Assembly (NCBI GenBank): GCA_025924815.1
Contig: JAICHQ010000008.1
Coordinates: 1-64,000 of the forward strand
DNA length: 64,000 nt
DNA from: Nocardioides sp.
Lineage (GTDB): Bacteria > Actinomycetota > Actinomycetes > Propionibacteriales > Nocardioidaceae
Direction of reading: 5' to 3'
The translations under genes and the position numbers were made by a program. The notes beneath the pieces were generated by a model. That model saw only the letters and a program-made list of their open reading frames with translations, did no database searches and had not been told where the DNA came from. Below are positions 26,950-35,924 of the stretch, piece by piece; the stretch's first letter is position 1; each line of letters starts with the position of its first letter.

Positions 26950-27927
26950 ATGACCGCCCGACGAGCTCTCGCCCTGGCAGCCTCCCTGACCACCGTCGCC
27001 CTGGTAGGGGCCACCACATCCGCGCCGGCCCCCGCCCGCACCGCCTCCGACCAGTCCGGCAGCCGGTGCCCGGCCACGGGCACGATCCGGGTCTCGACCC
27101 TGCCGGCGCTCTCGGCCGCCGGGTGCGCCCTGGCCGGACGCACAGTCACCGACGGCCGGGCCTCGGTCGTCGTGCCGCCCGCCGGCATGAGCGTCGCCGG
27201 CGACGGCATCGGCGTCCGGGGCGAGGTGCACGGGCTCACGGTGACCAACACGGGGACCTCGGTGCGCGCGGGGAGCACGACCGCCGACCGGTCCGCCGGC
27301 CGGGCGACGACCGCTCGCGCGGGATCGCCGGCCGCGTGCCAGGACCGCACGTTCAACCTCGAGCACCACCACTGGAAGTCCGCCCTGCGCTACCGGGCCG
27401 ACCTCGGCCGGATGCCGGCCCGCTTCCACGCGAAGACGGTGGTCTCGCAGATCCGGATCGCCAACGGCAACATGCGCAAGGGCCGCAACACCTGCGGGAA
27501 GCCGCGGTTGAGGACCCCCGCCTCGCACTACCTCGGCCGCACCCGGGTCAAGCCGCACATCAACACGGACGGACCGTCCTGCGGGGCCTACGACACGAAG
27601 AACGTCGTCGGCTTCGGCAACCTGCCCGGCGGCCTGCTCGGGTGGACCTGCTACTGGTACGTCGGCCCCCGGATGGCAGCGGCCGACATGATGCTCGACA
27701 ACGGCTCGAACATGGCGACGACGATCCCGCAGGACTGCAGCGCGACCTACGACTTCGAGGGGATCGTCACCCACGAGTGGGGTCACGTCTACGGGATGGC
27801 CCACACCGGCTCGGGCCACCGGAACCTCACCATGCAGCACGTGCTGGCCGCCTGCTCGACGTACGCCCGCACCCTGGGGCTGGGAGACTGGCTCGGGATG
27901 AACAAGATGTACGGGCACCGCCGCTGA
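26950..27927 (+). CDS. Secreted metzincin-like zinc protease
   Basis: A 325-aa exported protein with an N-terminal signal peptide (residues 1-~32, ARRALALAASLTTVALVG). The metzincin zinc-binding consensus HExxHxxGxxH occurs as HEWGHVYGMAH with the first His near residue 275, and an NLTMQ sequence shortly after could be the Met-turn. About 140 residues of low conservation precede the catalytic part and may act as a propeptide. Cys pairs (PAACQD, NTCGKP, PSCGAY, WTCYWY, QDCSA) suggest disulfides. ATG 26950 with CAGGATCGG upstream is preferred to GTG 26917. Substrates are unknown. It is not obviously related to its neighbours. Confidence 0.75.
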   Translation: MTARRALALAASLTTVALVGATTSAPAPARTASDQSGSRCPATGTIRVSTLPALSAAGCALAGRTVTDGRASVVVPPAGMSVAGDGIGVRGEVHGLTVTNTGTSVRAGSTTADRSAGRATTARAGSPAACQDRTFNLEHHHWKSALRYRADLGRMPARFHAKTVVSQIRIANGNMRKGRNTCGKPRLRTPASHYLGRTRVKPHINTDGPSCGAYDTKNVVGFGNLPGGLLGWTCYWYVGPRMAAADMMLDNGSNMATTIPQDCSATYDFEGIVTHEWGHVYGMAHTGSGHRNLTMQHVLAACSTYARTLGLGDWLGMNKMYGHRR

Positions 27928-28026
27928 CGATCGGGACCGACAGTCGAGACGTGCTCGGGCCGAGCCCGTCGTAATTCGGGTGCGCGGCGCTCGACACGTC
28001 CTTACCGTGAGCGACATGGGTATCAC

Positions 28027-28132
28027 GGAGTGACCTCAGCCAGGCGCCGACCGGCGGCCTGACGACCGCACCCCACCACCCTCTGGCGCAGGGCGGGGAC
28101 GGCGGTCGGGACGTCACTCCTGCTCGTCGGAG
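28027..28132 (+). ncRNA. Candidate structured RNA / riboswitch-like leader of the SpoU methyltransferase gene
   Basis: The leader folds by eye into a three-way junction. P1 is GGAGTGAC (28027-28034) with GTCACTCC (28113-28120), 8 perfect pairs. P2 is CAGGC/GCCTG extended by GCC/GGC (28041-28061). P3 is GACCGC/GCGGTC extended by CCCC/GGGG and CCCT/AGGG (28064-28107). The 3' strand of P1 (CTCC) can instead pair with GGAG at 28129-28132, the likely ribosome site for ATG 28139. I could not match it to a known riboswitch class. High GC raises the chance of accidental pairing. Confidence 0.4.
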
Positions 28133-28138
28133 CCCACC

Positions 28139-28999
28139 ATGCCCGCGCACCCCACTTCCCTGCTGCCGTCCGGAGCGGACCCGGTCGTCCTGGCGCGGCT
28201 CCGGTCGATCGGCGCGTCGCACGACGACGCACGCCGCTACTCACGGGCCCGTCGCAACCGGCTGCCGCGGTCGGAGCAGGTCACCGCCGTCGCCGGCGGC
28301 TGGGCGCACGAGGTGGTGCTCCGCAGCGACGCCGTGATCGAGACCGCCCTGTGGTGCCCGGGCGCGCGGCCCCACCCGGAGCTGACCGCCACGGCGGTGG
28401 CGGTCGTGTCGCGCGCCCGTCGGGCGTTCGGGATCTCCGAGCGGGTCCTGGCCGGGCTGCACCCTGAGGCGACGGCCTCTGCCCTGCTGTCGGTGGTGCG
28501 GCTCCCGCGGTGGCGGTCCGCAGACGTGCTCACCCACGACGCCCGTCTCGTGCTGGTCGCCGACGGCATCGAGTACGCCGGAAACCTCGGCACGCTGGTG
28601 CGCACCGCCGACGCCTGTGCGGCCGATGCCCTCGTGCTCACCCGCGCCACTGCACGCGTCACTCACCCGAAGGTCTTCGACGCCAGCCGCGGCACGGTCC
28701 TCACCACGCCGGTGCTGACCTTCGCGAGCGTGCGCGACGCGCGGTACGCCTTGCTGCGCGCGGGGTTCACGGCGTACGTCGCGGACCCGGCCGGTGCGAC
28801 GCCATACCGCGCCGCCGGGCTCGGCGCCGGCCGGACCGCGGTCGTCGTCGGGTCCGAGGGCGACGGCGTCGGTGACGAGTGGCGGGAGGGCCTGACCAGG
28901 GTGGCGATCCCGATGCGGGGACACGCCGACTCGCTCAACGTGGCCGCGTCGGCGGCGGTGCTGCTGTTCGAGGCCAGGGCGGCGCTGGACGAGGGGTGA
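28139..28999 (+). CDS. SpoU/TrmH-family RNA 2'-O-ribose methyltransferase
   Basis: A 286-aa SPOUT methyltransferase acting on rRNA or tRNA ribose 2'-OH. The trefoil-knot motifs are present in order: NLGTLVRTADA (motif 1, catalytic Arg), VVGSEGDGVGDEW (motif 2) and IPMRGHADSLNVAASAAVLLFE (motif 3). The N-terminal ~115 residues are a less conserved substrate-recognition domain. The target nucleotide cannot be assigned. ATG 28139 is preceded by CGGAG, which may be masked by the leader RNA structure. Confidence 0.9.
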   Translation: MPAHPTSLLPSGADPVVLARLRSIGASHDDARRYSRARRNRLPRSEQVTAVAGGWAHEVVLRSDAVIETALWCPGARPHPELTATAVAVVSRARRAFGISERVLAGLHPEATASALLSVVRLPRWRSADVLTHDARLVLVADGIEYAGNLGTLVRTADACAADALVLTRATARVTHPKVFDASRGTVLTTPVLTFASVRDARYALLRAGFTAYVADPAGATPYRAAGLGAGRTAVVVGSEGDGVGDEWREGLTRVAIPMRGHADSLNVAASAAVLLFEARAALDEG

Positions 29000-29055
29000 G
29001 ACCGGGGACCGCCGAGTCGCTATGCGTCACCGGCGCGCCGTACGCTGGGTAGGCC

Positions 29056-30240
29056 ATGCACGACGCGCCCGACCACACCGTCTACCTCGACCACGCCGCG
29101 ACCACCCCGATGCTCCCGGCCGCCGTCGAGGCGATGACCGCACACCTCGGCGACGTCGGCAACCCGTCGTCGCTCCACGCGAGCGGCCGCGCAGCCCGGC
29201 GCATCGTCGAGGAGTCCCGCGAGACCATCGCCCAGGCGGTCGGCTGCCGGCCGGGCGAGGTGGTGTTCACCTCCGGCGGCACCGAGGCCGACAACCTCGC
29301 GCTGAAGGGCCTGTTCTGGGCTCGGCACGACGCCGATCCCGCGCGCCTGCGGATCCTGGTCTCGTCGATCGAGCACCACGCGGTGCTCGACGCGCTCGAC
29401 TGGCTGGCCGAGGAGGAGCACGCGGAGGTCGAGCTGCTCCCGGTCGACAGCGGCGGCCGACTCGACGTCGACGCCTGTCGTGCGGCCGTCGAGCGTGACC
29501 CCGGGTCGGTCGCACTGGTGTCGGTCATGTGGGCCAACAACGAGGTCGGGACGATCCAGCCGATCGACGAGGTCGTGGCCATCGCCACCGCCCACGGCAT
29601 CCCGGTCCACACCGACGCGGTCCAGGCGGTCGGTGCCGTCCCGGTCGACTTCGCCGCGAGCGGCGTCGACGCCCTCACCCTGACCGGGCACAAGCTGGGT
29701 GGCCCCTACGGCGTCGGTGCGCTGGTGCTGCGGCGCGAGCTGTCGCTGACCCCGCTGCTGCACGGCGGCGGCCAGGAGCGCGACATCCGCAGTGGCACCC
29801 TCGACATGCCGGCGATCGCCGGCTTCGCCACCGCGGTGGAGCACGCGGTCAAGGTGCAGGCGGAGTACGCCGACCGGGTCGCGGCGCTGCGCGACTCGCT
29901 GGTCGCCCGCGTCGTCGCGCAGGTGCCCGACGCTCACCTCCACGGCGACCCGGACCTCCGGCTGCCCGGCAACGCCCACCTCGGCTTCCCCGACTGCGAG
30001 GGCGACTCCCTGCTGATGCTGCTCGACGCCCGCGGCATCGAGTGCTCCACCGGCTCCGCCTGCTCGGCCGGCGTGCCGCAGCCGTCCCACGTGCTGCTCG
30101 CGATGGGTCTCGACGACGAGGGCGCCCGGCACTCGCTGCGGTTCACGCTCGGCCGCACGTCCACCGAGTCCGACGTCGACGCCCTCGTCGAGGCGATCGG
30201 CCCGGCCGTCGAGCGCGCTCGAGGGGCGCGCCTGTCGTGA
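29056..30240 (+). CDS. iscS: Cysteine desulfurase (NifS/IscS class)
   Basis: A 394-aa PLP enzyme that removes sulfur from cysteine for tRNA thiolation and Fe-S assembly. The PLP lysine is in LTGHKLGGP, and GGTEADN plus HTDAVQAVG bind the cofactor. The catalytic Cys lies in [11 protein letters not shown] on a long class-I loop. It is immediately followed by mnmA (7 bp), which accepts this sulfur for 2-thiouridine, so tRNA modification is the likely main role. No clear ribosome site is present; TACGCT 9 nt before ATG may be a -10. Confidence 0.94.
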   Translation: MHDAPDHTVYLDHAATTPMLPAAVEAMTAHLGDVGNPSSLHASGRAARRIVEESRETIAQAVGCRPGEVVFTSGGTEADNLALKGLFWARHDADPARLRILVSSIEHHAVLDALDWLAEEEHAEVELLPVDSGGRLDVDACRAAVERDPGSVALVSVMWANNEVGTIQPIDEVVAIATAHGIPVHTDAVQAVGAVPVDFAASGVDALTLTGHKLGGPYGVGALVLRRELSLTPLLHGGGQERDIRSGTLDMPAIAGFATAVEHAVKVQAEYADRVAALRDSLVARVVAQVPDAHLHGDPDLRLPGNAHLGFPDCEGDSLLMLLDARGIECSTGSACSAGVPQPSHVLLAMGLDDEGARHSLRFTLGRTSTESDVDALVEAIGPAVERARGARLS

Positions 30241-30247
30241 GGCGCCG

Positions 30248-31369
30248 GTGAGGATCGTCGCCGCCATGTCCGGCGGCGTCGACTCGGCCGTGGCCGCAGC
30301 CCGCGCCGCCGAGGCCGGCCACGACGTCACCGGCATCCACCTCGCCCTCTCGCGCAACCCCGCGTCGTACCGCTCCGGGGCGCGCGGGTGCTGCACGATC
30401 GAGGACGCCAACGACGCCCGGCGCGCCGCCGACGTGATCGGCATCCCGTTCTACGTCTGGGACCTGTCCGAGCGCTTCCACGAGGACGTCGTCGAGGACT
30501 TCATGGACGAGTACGCCGCGGGGCGCACGCCCAACCCGTGCCTGCGCTGCAACGAGAAGATCAAGTTCGCCGCCGTGCTCGACCGGGCACTGGCCCTGGG
30601 CTTCGACGCCGTCGCGACCGGCCACTACGCCCGGCTCCGCACCGCCGGCGACGGGTCGACCGAGCTCCACCGCGCCGTCGACCCCGGCAAGGACCAGTCC
30701 TACGTGCTCGGCGTGCTCACCCAGGACCAGCTCGCCCACTCGCTGTTCCCCCTCGGCGACACTCCCAAGCCCGAGGTGCGGGCGGAGGCCGCGGCTCGGG
30801 GGCTGCTGGTCGCCGACAAGCCGGACTCCCACGACATCTGCTTCGTCGCCGACGGCGACAACGCCGGCTGGCTCCGCGAGCGGCTCGGCGACCGCGCGAC
30901 CAACCACGGCGGCCCGATCGTCGACGCCGGTTCCGGCGACGAGCTCGGGCGGCACGACGGCACGTTCGGCTTCACCATCGGTCAGCGCAAGGGTCTGCAC
31001 CTCGGGACGCCGGCCCCCGACGGTCGGCCACGCTACGTGCTCGACATCGAGCCGGTCTCCGGCACGGTGACCGTCGGACCGCGCGAGGCCCTCACGATCG
31101 ACCGGATCTCCGCCGACCGGCCGCGCTGGTGCGGTCGGGCGCCTGCCGGTCCGCTCGACGCGACCGTGCAGCTGCGGGCACACGGAGCCGAGCACCGGGC
31201 GCGGGTCGGCGTGGTCCCGGGCTCGACCGGCGACCGCGTCGAGATCGAGCTCGTCGACGCGGCGCAGGGCATCGCGCCCGGGCAGGCCGCGGTGATCTAC
31301 GACGGCACGCGGGTCGTCGGCTCGGCGACGATCGTGTCCACGTCCCGGGTCTGGGCCGTGCAGCGGTGA
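30248..31369 (+). CDS. mnmA: tRNA-specific 2-thiouridylase MnmA
   Basis: A 373-aa enzyme that adenylates and thiolates U34 of Lys, Glu and Gln tRNAs. It has the PP-loop [11 protein letters not shown] at the N-terminus, the nucleophile Cys in [14 protein letters not shown], the persulfide Cys in [11 protein letters not shown], and C-terminal beta domains (GQRKGLHLG). The extra [13 protein letters not shown] insertion near residue 45 is typical of actinobacterial MnmA. It starts with GTG 30248, 7 bp after the desulfurase stop, and is presumably in the same operon. Confidence 0.95.
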   Translation: MRIVAAMSGGVDSAVAAARAAEAGHDVTGIHLALSRNPASYRSGARGCCTIEDANDARRAADVIGIPFYVWDLSERFHEDVVEDFMDEYAAGRTPNPCLRCNEKIKFAAVLDRALALGFDAVATGHYARLRTAGDGSTELHRAVDPGKDQSYVLGVLTQDQLAHSLFPLGDTPKPEVRAEAAARGLLVADKPDSHDICFVADGDNAGWLRERLGDRATNHGGPIVDAGSGDELGRHDGTFGFTIGQRKGLHLGTPAPDGRPRYVLDIEPVSGTVTVGPREALTIDRISADRPRWCGRAPAGPLDATVQLRAHGAEHRARVGVVPGSTGDRVEIELVDAAQGIAPGQAAVIYDGTRVVGSATIVSTSRVWAVQR

Positions 31370-31404
31370 GCCAGGACCGGTTTCCAGGATCCCGACCGAT
31401 CCTC

Positions 31405-31509
31405 GCTCACCGCCCCGAACGGGTGTCGCCCGGTGGCGGTGAGCTCGGATCCGTTACGGCGTACCGAACTGATCCCTGCTCACCGCTCCCCGCAGGGACG
31501 TCGCGGTGA
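31405..31509 (+). promoter_or_regulatory. Four-segment alternating repeat upstream of the MetE-like gene (attenuator-like)
   Basis: Segment A GCTCACCGCC (31405-31414) pairs with B GGCGGTGAGC (31435-31444). B can instead pair with C GCTCACCGC (31479-31487). C can pair with D GCGGTGA (31503-31509), which contains the GTG start codon. Formation of A:B would therefore leave C free to bury the start, while B:C would expose it. Flanking GATCC sequences extend A and B. The logic is read from sequence only; no known riboswitch was recognised. Confidence 0.45.
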
Positions 31510-32507
31510 CGGTCGCCACCGGCATCGGGTCCTGGCCCGGCACCGACGCCGAGGAGTACGCCGAAGCGGTGCGGGTGGTGCTCGGCGAGGCACCCGAGCT
31601 GCCCTACCTGCCCGAGCTGCCGGGACGCGGCCCCGCCGCATCCATGACCGGACGCACCCTGGCCGTGATCGACGACCTCGGCTTCGACCTGCAGCCGGCC
31701 GGCTGGCGGCTCACCGACGCCTCGGGGATCGACCACCGTCGGGCCCGGTCGCTGCTGGCCCAGGACCTCGACCAGCTCGAGGAGCAGGCCCAGGACTTCC
31801 ACGGCGTCCTCAAGGTGCAGCTGGCCGGGCCCTGGACCCTCGCCGCCACGGTCGAGAAGCCGCGCGGGGACAAGGTGCTCTCCGACCACGGCGCACGGCG
31901 CGAGCTGTCGCAGGCTCTGGCCGAGGGGGTGGCGGCGCACCTGGCCGACGTACGCCGGCGGGTCGACGCCGAGCACGTCGTCGTCCAGCTCGACGAGCCG
32001 GCCGTCGCCGCCGTGCTGGCGGGGTCGGTCCCCACCGCGTCCGGGTTCGGCAGGCATCGGGCCGTCCACCCGCCCGAGCTGTCCGAGGGACTGGCTCGCG
32101 TGGTGGAGCGCGCGGGCACCGAGCCGTGGGTGCACTCCTGCGCGCCGGGCACGCCGTGGGGGCTGCTGCGCGGCGCGGGGGCACGCGGCCTGTCCGGCGA
32201 CCTGTCGCTGCTGGACGCCGACGCCCTCGATGTCTTCGCCGAGGCCCTCGAGGCGGGGCAGCGGGTCGCGCTGGGCGTCGTATTGTCCACGGACACCGAC
32301 CCGGCGCCGAGCGAGACGGTGCTGACCGAGCGGGTGCTCCGCGCGCTCGAGGTCCTCGGTCTGGACCCGGACGCCGTCGCCGGCGACCTCGTCGTCACGC
32401 CGGCCTGCGGCCTGGCCGGAGCCTCGCCGGCGTGGGCGCGGCGGGCCACCGAGCAGTGCCGTGCGGTCGCCCGGAACCTGTCCTCGACCGAGAGCGGCGA
32501 GCGGTGA
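31506..32507 (+). CDS. MetE-like (cobalamin-independent methionine synthase C-terminal family) protein
   Basis: A 333-aa single-domain protein of the UROD/MetE-like barrel family, commonly annotated methionine synthase in actinobacteria. It opens VATGIGSWPGTD and has zinc-site-like residues in WVHSCAPGT (His, Cys) and VTPACGLAG (Cys), plus VQLDEPAV. It is less than half the length of true MetE and lacks the N-terminal barrel, so methyl transfer from folate to homocysteine is not assured. Its place between mnmA and ligA recurs in actinobacteria (Mycobacterium tuberculosis Rv3015c region). The GTG start lies inside a potential hairpin. Confidence 0.75.
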   Translation: MTVATGIGSWPGTDAEEYAEAVRVVLGEAPELPYLPELPGRGPAASMTGRTLAVIDDLGFDLQPAGWRLTDASGIDHRRARSLLAQDLDQLEEQAQDFHGVLKVQLAGPWTLAATVEKPRGDKVLSDHGARRELSQALAEGVAAHLADVRRRVDAEHVVVQLDEPAVAAVLAGSVPTASGFGRHRAVHPPELSEGLARVVERAGTEPWVHSCAPGTPWGLLRGAGARGLSGDLSLLDADALDVFAEALEAGQRVALGVVLSTDTDPAPSETVLTERVLRALEVLGLDPDAVAGDLVVTPACGLAGASPAWARRATEQCRAVARNLSSTESGER

Positions 32508-34285
32508 CGGGCATGACCACGCGGCCGACGCTGCGCGGGACGTTCGGGATGGCGGCGTCCACCCACTGGCTCGCCTCGCAGTCGGCGATGGCCGAGCTCG
32601 AGGCGGGTGGCAACGCGTTCGACGCCGCGATCGCCGGAGCCTTCGTGCTGCACGTGGTCGAGCCGCACCTCAACGGTCCCGCGGGTGAGGTGCCCGCCGT
32701 GTTCGCCACCGCGAGCGACCCGACGCCGACCGTGCTGTGCGGGCAGGGGACGGCTCCGGCGGGGGCTACGATCGAGCACTTCCGGGGCCTCGGGCTCGAC
32801 CTCGTGCCCGGCTCGGGCCCGCTGGCCGCCGCCGTCCCGGGCGCGGTCGACGCCTGGCTCATGCTCGGGCGCGACCACGGCACGCGACCGCTGCGTGCGG
32901 TGCTTTCCTACGCCTCGGGCTATGCCCGGCACGGGCATCCGCTGCTGCCGCGGGCCGCCGCGACGGTCGCGGACATGGAGCAGATGTTCACCGAGCACTG
33001 GCCCACCTCAGCCGCGCGGTGGATCCCGCGCGGCCGGCTGCCGCAGCCTTGGGAGCTCGTGGTCGACCCGGCGTACGCCGACGTCCTCGACCGGCTCGTC
33101 GCCGAGGGGGAGGCCGCCGGCCCCGGTCGCGAGGCGCAGTACGACGGCGCCCGCCGGGGGTGGCGCGACGGCTTCGTGGCCGAGGCGATCGACGCGTTCG
33201 CCAGGCTGCCGTTCCAGGACTCCAGCGGACAGGCGCACGCCGGCGTCCTCACCGGCGCCGACCTGGCCGGGTGGAGGCCTTCCTACGAGCCCGCGGTCAC
33301 GCAGTCCTTCCGAGGGTTCGAGGTCGCCAAGACGGAGCTGTGGGGCCAGGGCCCGCTGCTGCTGCAGTCGCTGGCGATGCTCGACCGGCTGCCCGACGAG
33401 GCGCTCGACCCGTCCTCGGTCGAGGGCGCCCACCTGACGGCCGAGGTGCTCAAGCTCGCCTTCGCCGACCGCGAGGCGTGGTACGGCGACGGCAGCCCGG
33501 TGCGGACCGCCGAGCTCCTGGACCCGGCGTACCTCGGCGAGCGGCTCGCGCTGGTCGGTGACGTCGCCTCGGTCGAGCTGCGGCCCGGGTCCCCGGGTGG
33601 GCGCGAGCCTCGCCTCTCCCGCCACGTGCTCCACGGCTCGGCGGCGCCCGAGGCGGCCGGCCTCGGCGAGCCGGCGGTGTCGCCGACCGGCGAGACGAGG
33701 GGCGACACCTGTCACCTCGACGTCGTCGACCGCTGGGGGAACATGATCTCCGCGACTCCCAGCGGCGGGTGGCTGCAGAGCTCGCCGACCGTGCCGGAGC
33801 TCGGCTTCTGCCTGGGCAGCCGGATGCAGATGTTCTGGCTCGACGAGGGCCTGGCCTCGTCGCTGGCTCCCGGACGGCGCCCGCGGACGACGCTCTCGCC
33901 CACCCTGGTGCTCCGCGACGGGCTTCCGGTCCTGGCGACCGGCACTCCGGGCGGTGACCAGCAGGACCAGTGGCAGCTGGTCTTCCTGCTCCGGCACCTC
34001 GCCGGTGGGCTCGAGCTCCAGGAGGCGATCGACGCCCCGATGTTCCACACCAACGCGATGCCCAGCTCGTTCTACCCGCGCGGGATGTCGCCGGGCGAGC
34101 TGGTCGTGGAGGACCGGCTGGGCGAGGTGGTGATCGACGGGCTGTCCGCGCGCGGCCACGGCGTCGTCCGCGCCGGGCCGTGGACCCTTGGCCGGCTCAG
34201 CGCCGTGTCTCGCGACCCCGACACCGCGCTTCTGGCGGCCGGCGCCAACCCGCGCGCGGCCCAGGGTTACGCCGTCGGCCGCTGA
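32504..34285 (+). CDS. Gamma-glutamyltranspeptidase family protein
   Basis: An Ntn-hydrolase of the GGT family, about 590 aa, the usual precursor length. The N-terminal GMAASTHWLASQSAMAELEAGGNAFDAAIA and the internal ETRGDTCHLDVVDRWGNMISATPSGG are diagnostic; the Thr of GDTCH is the expected self-cleavage nucleophile. TPGGDQQDQWQL near the C-terminus is also conserved. No signal peptide is seen, so it may be cytoplasmic and act on glutathione-like or other gamma-glutamyl amides. GTG 32504 overlaps the preceding stop; ATG 32513 is an alternative. The 950-codon track ORF is read-through from upstream. Confidence 0.88.
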   Translation: MTGMTTRPTLRGTFGMAASTHWLASQSAMAELEAGGNAFDAAIAGAFVLHVVEPHLNGPAGEVPAVFATASDPTPTVLCGQGTAPAGATIEHFRGLGLDLVPGSGPLAAAVPGAVDAWLMLGRDHGTRPLRAVLSYASGYARHGHPLLPRAAATVADMEQMFTEHWPTSAARWIPRGRLPQPWELVVDPAYADVLDRLVAEGEAAGPGREAQYDGARRGWRDGFVAEAIDAFARLPFQDSSGQAHAGVLTGADLAGWRPSYEPAVTQSFRGFEVAKTELWGQGPLLLQSLAMLDRLPDEALDPSSVEGAHLTAEVLKLAFADREAWYGDGSPVRTAELLDPAYLGERLALVGDVASVELRPGSPGGREPRLSRHVLHGSAAPEAAGLGEPAVSPTGETRGDTCHLDVVDRWGNMISATPSGGWLQSSPTVPELGFCLGSRMQMFWLDEGLASSLAPGRRPRTTLSPTLVLRDGLPVLATGTPGGDQQDQWQLVFLLRHLAGGLELQEAIDAPMFHTNAMPSSFYPRGMSPGELVVEDRLGEVVIDGLSARGHGVVRAGPWTLGRLSAVSRDPDTALLAAGANPRAAQGYAVGR

Positions 34286-34302
34286 CTCGGCGTACCGTCC
34301 GT

Positions 34303-34329
34303 GCAACCTCCGGCGGACCCCACCTCGTT
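34303..34329 (+). promoter_or_regulatory. ECF-type promoter in front of the decayed sigma factor
   Basis: GCAACC (34303-34308) and CGTT (34326-34329) are separated by exactly 17 bp, the layout of promoters read by SigE-type ECF sigma factors, which often activate their own genes. It lies 31 bp before the first possible start of the sigma relic. It may now be an orphan target. Confidence 0.55.
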
Positions 34330-34359
34330 CGAGCAGTGAGGTGCCCTCGGGGGTGGCCC

Positions 34360-34860
34360 GTGACGACAAGGACGGCGATGGCGAGACGTGACGCGGGGGA
34401 GTTCACCGCCTTCGTGCTGGCCTCCCAGCCGGCGCTGCGCCGCACGGCGTACCTCATGTGCGGCGACTGGCAGCTCGCCAGCGACTTCGTGCAGGACGCC
34501 TGATCCGGGTGTACCGGCACTGGCCCCGGCTGGGCGTCGACAAGGAGGCGCGGGCCTACGCCCGCAAGGCCGTGGTGAGCGTCGTCATCGACGCCAAGCG
34601 GCGGCGGTCGAGCACCGAGGTGTCGGTCGAGTCGGTCTCGGACCGGCCCGGGGGTCGTGACGAGGCAACCGTCTCGGTCGACCGAGAGCTGCTCACCCGT
34701 TGCCTGGCGCAGGTGCCGGCCCGGCAGCGCGCCTGCCTGGTGCTCCGCTACTACGACGACCTCCCGGTGAGCGAGGTCGCCGCCACCCTCGGGATCTCCG
34801 AGGGCACCGTGAAGTCCCAGACGGCGCGCGGGGACCGGAGCACTGGCCGTCACCGGATCC
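34360..34860 (+). pseudogene. Decayed SigE-family ECF sigma factor (frameshift plus 3' deletion)
   Basis: The first frame reads FTAFVLASQPALRRTAYLMCGDWQLASDFVQDA and hits TGA at 34501-34503. Sigma homology resumes one frame over with LIRVYRHWPRLGVDKEARAYARKA, consistent with loss of one C in GACGCC(C)TGATC. The region-4 helix-turn-helix is intact (QRACLVLRYYDDLPVSEVAATLGISEGTVKSQTARG), but the sequence then runs into unrelated DNA, so the last ~10-20 residues are missing. The start is GTG 34360 or ATG 34378. A sequencing error could explain the frameshift but not the missing 3' end. Confidence 0.8.
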
Positions 34861-35193
34861 GCGATCGCCCTCGCGGAGAGCTGCGGGGAGGGGAAGAACC
34901 AGCGGTTGGAGATGTCGGCGTTCGACCTCTCCGGCCGGCTGCTGGTCCACGTCACCGGGCTGTACGGCTTCGACCCGGTCTTCGGCGACGACGCGCTGGT
35001 CTTCGCCGGCCTGCCGCTGCCCGTGAGCAGTGCGTCCGGGGCCGGGAGCTTCCGCTACGACCTCGTGACCGGGGTCCTGGCACGTCTCGACCGTCCCGGA
35101 CGCTCCCCGATGTTGCAGGCGCCCCACGCCGCCGGTGACTACGTGCTCTGGTACGACGGGAGCGGCGGGCACGTGGGCGAGTTCAGCCACTAG
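34840..35193 (+). pseudogene. C-terminal remnant of a beta-propeller-like secreted protein
   Basis: From 34840 an open frame reads ALAVTGSAIALAESCGEGKNQRLEMSAFDLSGRLLVHV and continues through FRYDLVTGVLARLDRPGRSP to ...GHVGEFSH. It looks like the last blades of a TolB/WD40-like protein; such genes commonly follow SigE-type sigma genes. Its own start and most of its length are gone. The junction with the sigma relic shows that a deletion fused the two genes. A short internal ATG at 34906 could still be translated, but no function is expected. Confidence 0.6.
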
Positions 35194-35216
35194 GGGCGGT
35201 CGGCCAGACTGGTGCC

Positions 35217-35858
35217 ATGGACATCGTCGCCCCCGAGATCAACGACTACCTGCTCACCCACTCCGAGCCGGCCGACGAGGTGCTGCGCGACCTCGCGGAA
35301 CAGACCCACCGCGAGCTCGGCGGCCAGGCCGGGATGCAGATCACCCAGGACGAGGGCGAGCTGCTGACGTTGCTGGTGCGGCTGACCGGGGCGCGGCGGG
35401 CGGTGGAGGTCGGGACGTTCACCGGCTACTCGTCCATCTGCATCGCCCGTGGCCTGCCCGACGACGGGCACCTGCTGTGCTGCGACGTGAGCGAGGAGTA
35501 CACCTCGGTCGCCCGTCGCTACTGGGAGCGCGCCGGCCTGACCGACAAGATCACCCTGGAGATCGGCCCCGCGGTCGAGAGCCTCCGGGCACAGCCGGCG
35601 GGGGAGACGTGGGACTTCGCGTTCATCGATGCCGATAAGGCCGGCTACCCGGCGTACGTCGAGGAGATCCTGCCGCGGCTGCGGACCGGTGGGCTCATGG
35701 TGCTCGACAACATGCTGCGCGACGGCCGGGTGCTCGCCCCCGAGAGCGACGACGACCGCGCCATCCACGCCCTCAACGAGGCACTCGTGGCCGATGACCG
35801 CGTCGAGGTGGTGCTCCTCCCCGTGCGCGACGGGGTCACCCTCGCCCGCAAGCGCTGA
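35217..35858 (+). CDS. Class I SAM-dependent O-methyltransferase (Methyltransf_3)
   Basis: A 213-aa caffeoyl-CoA/catechol-type O-methyltransferase, small, soluble and metal-dependent. The SAM motif I is VEVGTFTGYSSICIARGLP; the metal-binding Asp occurs in FAFIDADKAGYPAYVE, and MVLDNMLRDGRV supplies the second Asp-Asn pair. The natural acceptor is usually a catechol or phenol but cannot be named. There is no ribosome site; CAGACT ends 6 nt before the ATG. A bidirectional terminator separates it from the convergent exporter. Confidence 0.9.
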   Translation: MDIVAPEINDYLLTHSEPADEVLRDLAEQTHRELGGQAGMQITQDEGELLTLLVRLTGARRAVEVGTFTGYSSICIARGLPDDGHLLCCDVSEEYTSVARRYWERAGLTDKITLEIGPAVESLRAQPAGETWDFAFIDADKAGYPAYVEEILPRLRTGGLMVLDNMLRDGRVLAPESDDDRAIHALNEALVADDRVEVVLLPVRDGVTLARKR

Positions 35859-35878
35859 CTCGGCGCCTGCAGGCAACG

Positions 35879-35918
35879 CACGAACGCCGAGCCGGCACAG
35901 GCCGACTCGGCGTTCGTG
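35879..35918. terminator. 13-bp perfect inverted repeat, bidirectional terminator
   Basis: CACGAACGCCGAG and CTCGGCGTTCGTG form a 13-bp stem around a 14-nt loop, between the stops of the methyltransferase (+) and the exporter (-). No U-tract is present, as is usual for actinobacterial intrinsic terminators. Confidence 0.8.
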
Positions 35919-35924
35919 ACGTGC

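Noticed and set aside
31433-34285. 950-codon plus-strand ORF as one gene
   Set aside because: Only the last ~594 codons are gamma-glutamyltranspeptidase; the first part is out of frame with the real MetE-like gene.
34906-35193. Independent 95-aa gene at ATG 34906
   Set aside because: The frame is open further upstream with similar composition, so it is better read as the tail of a truncated larger gene.
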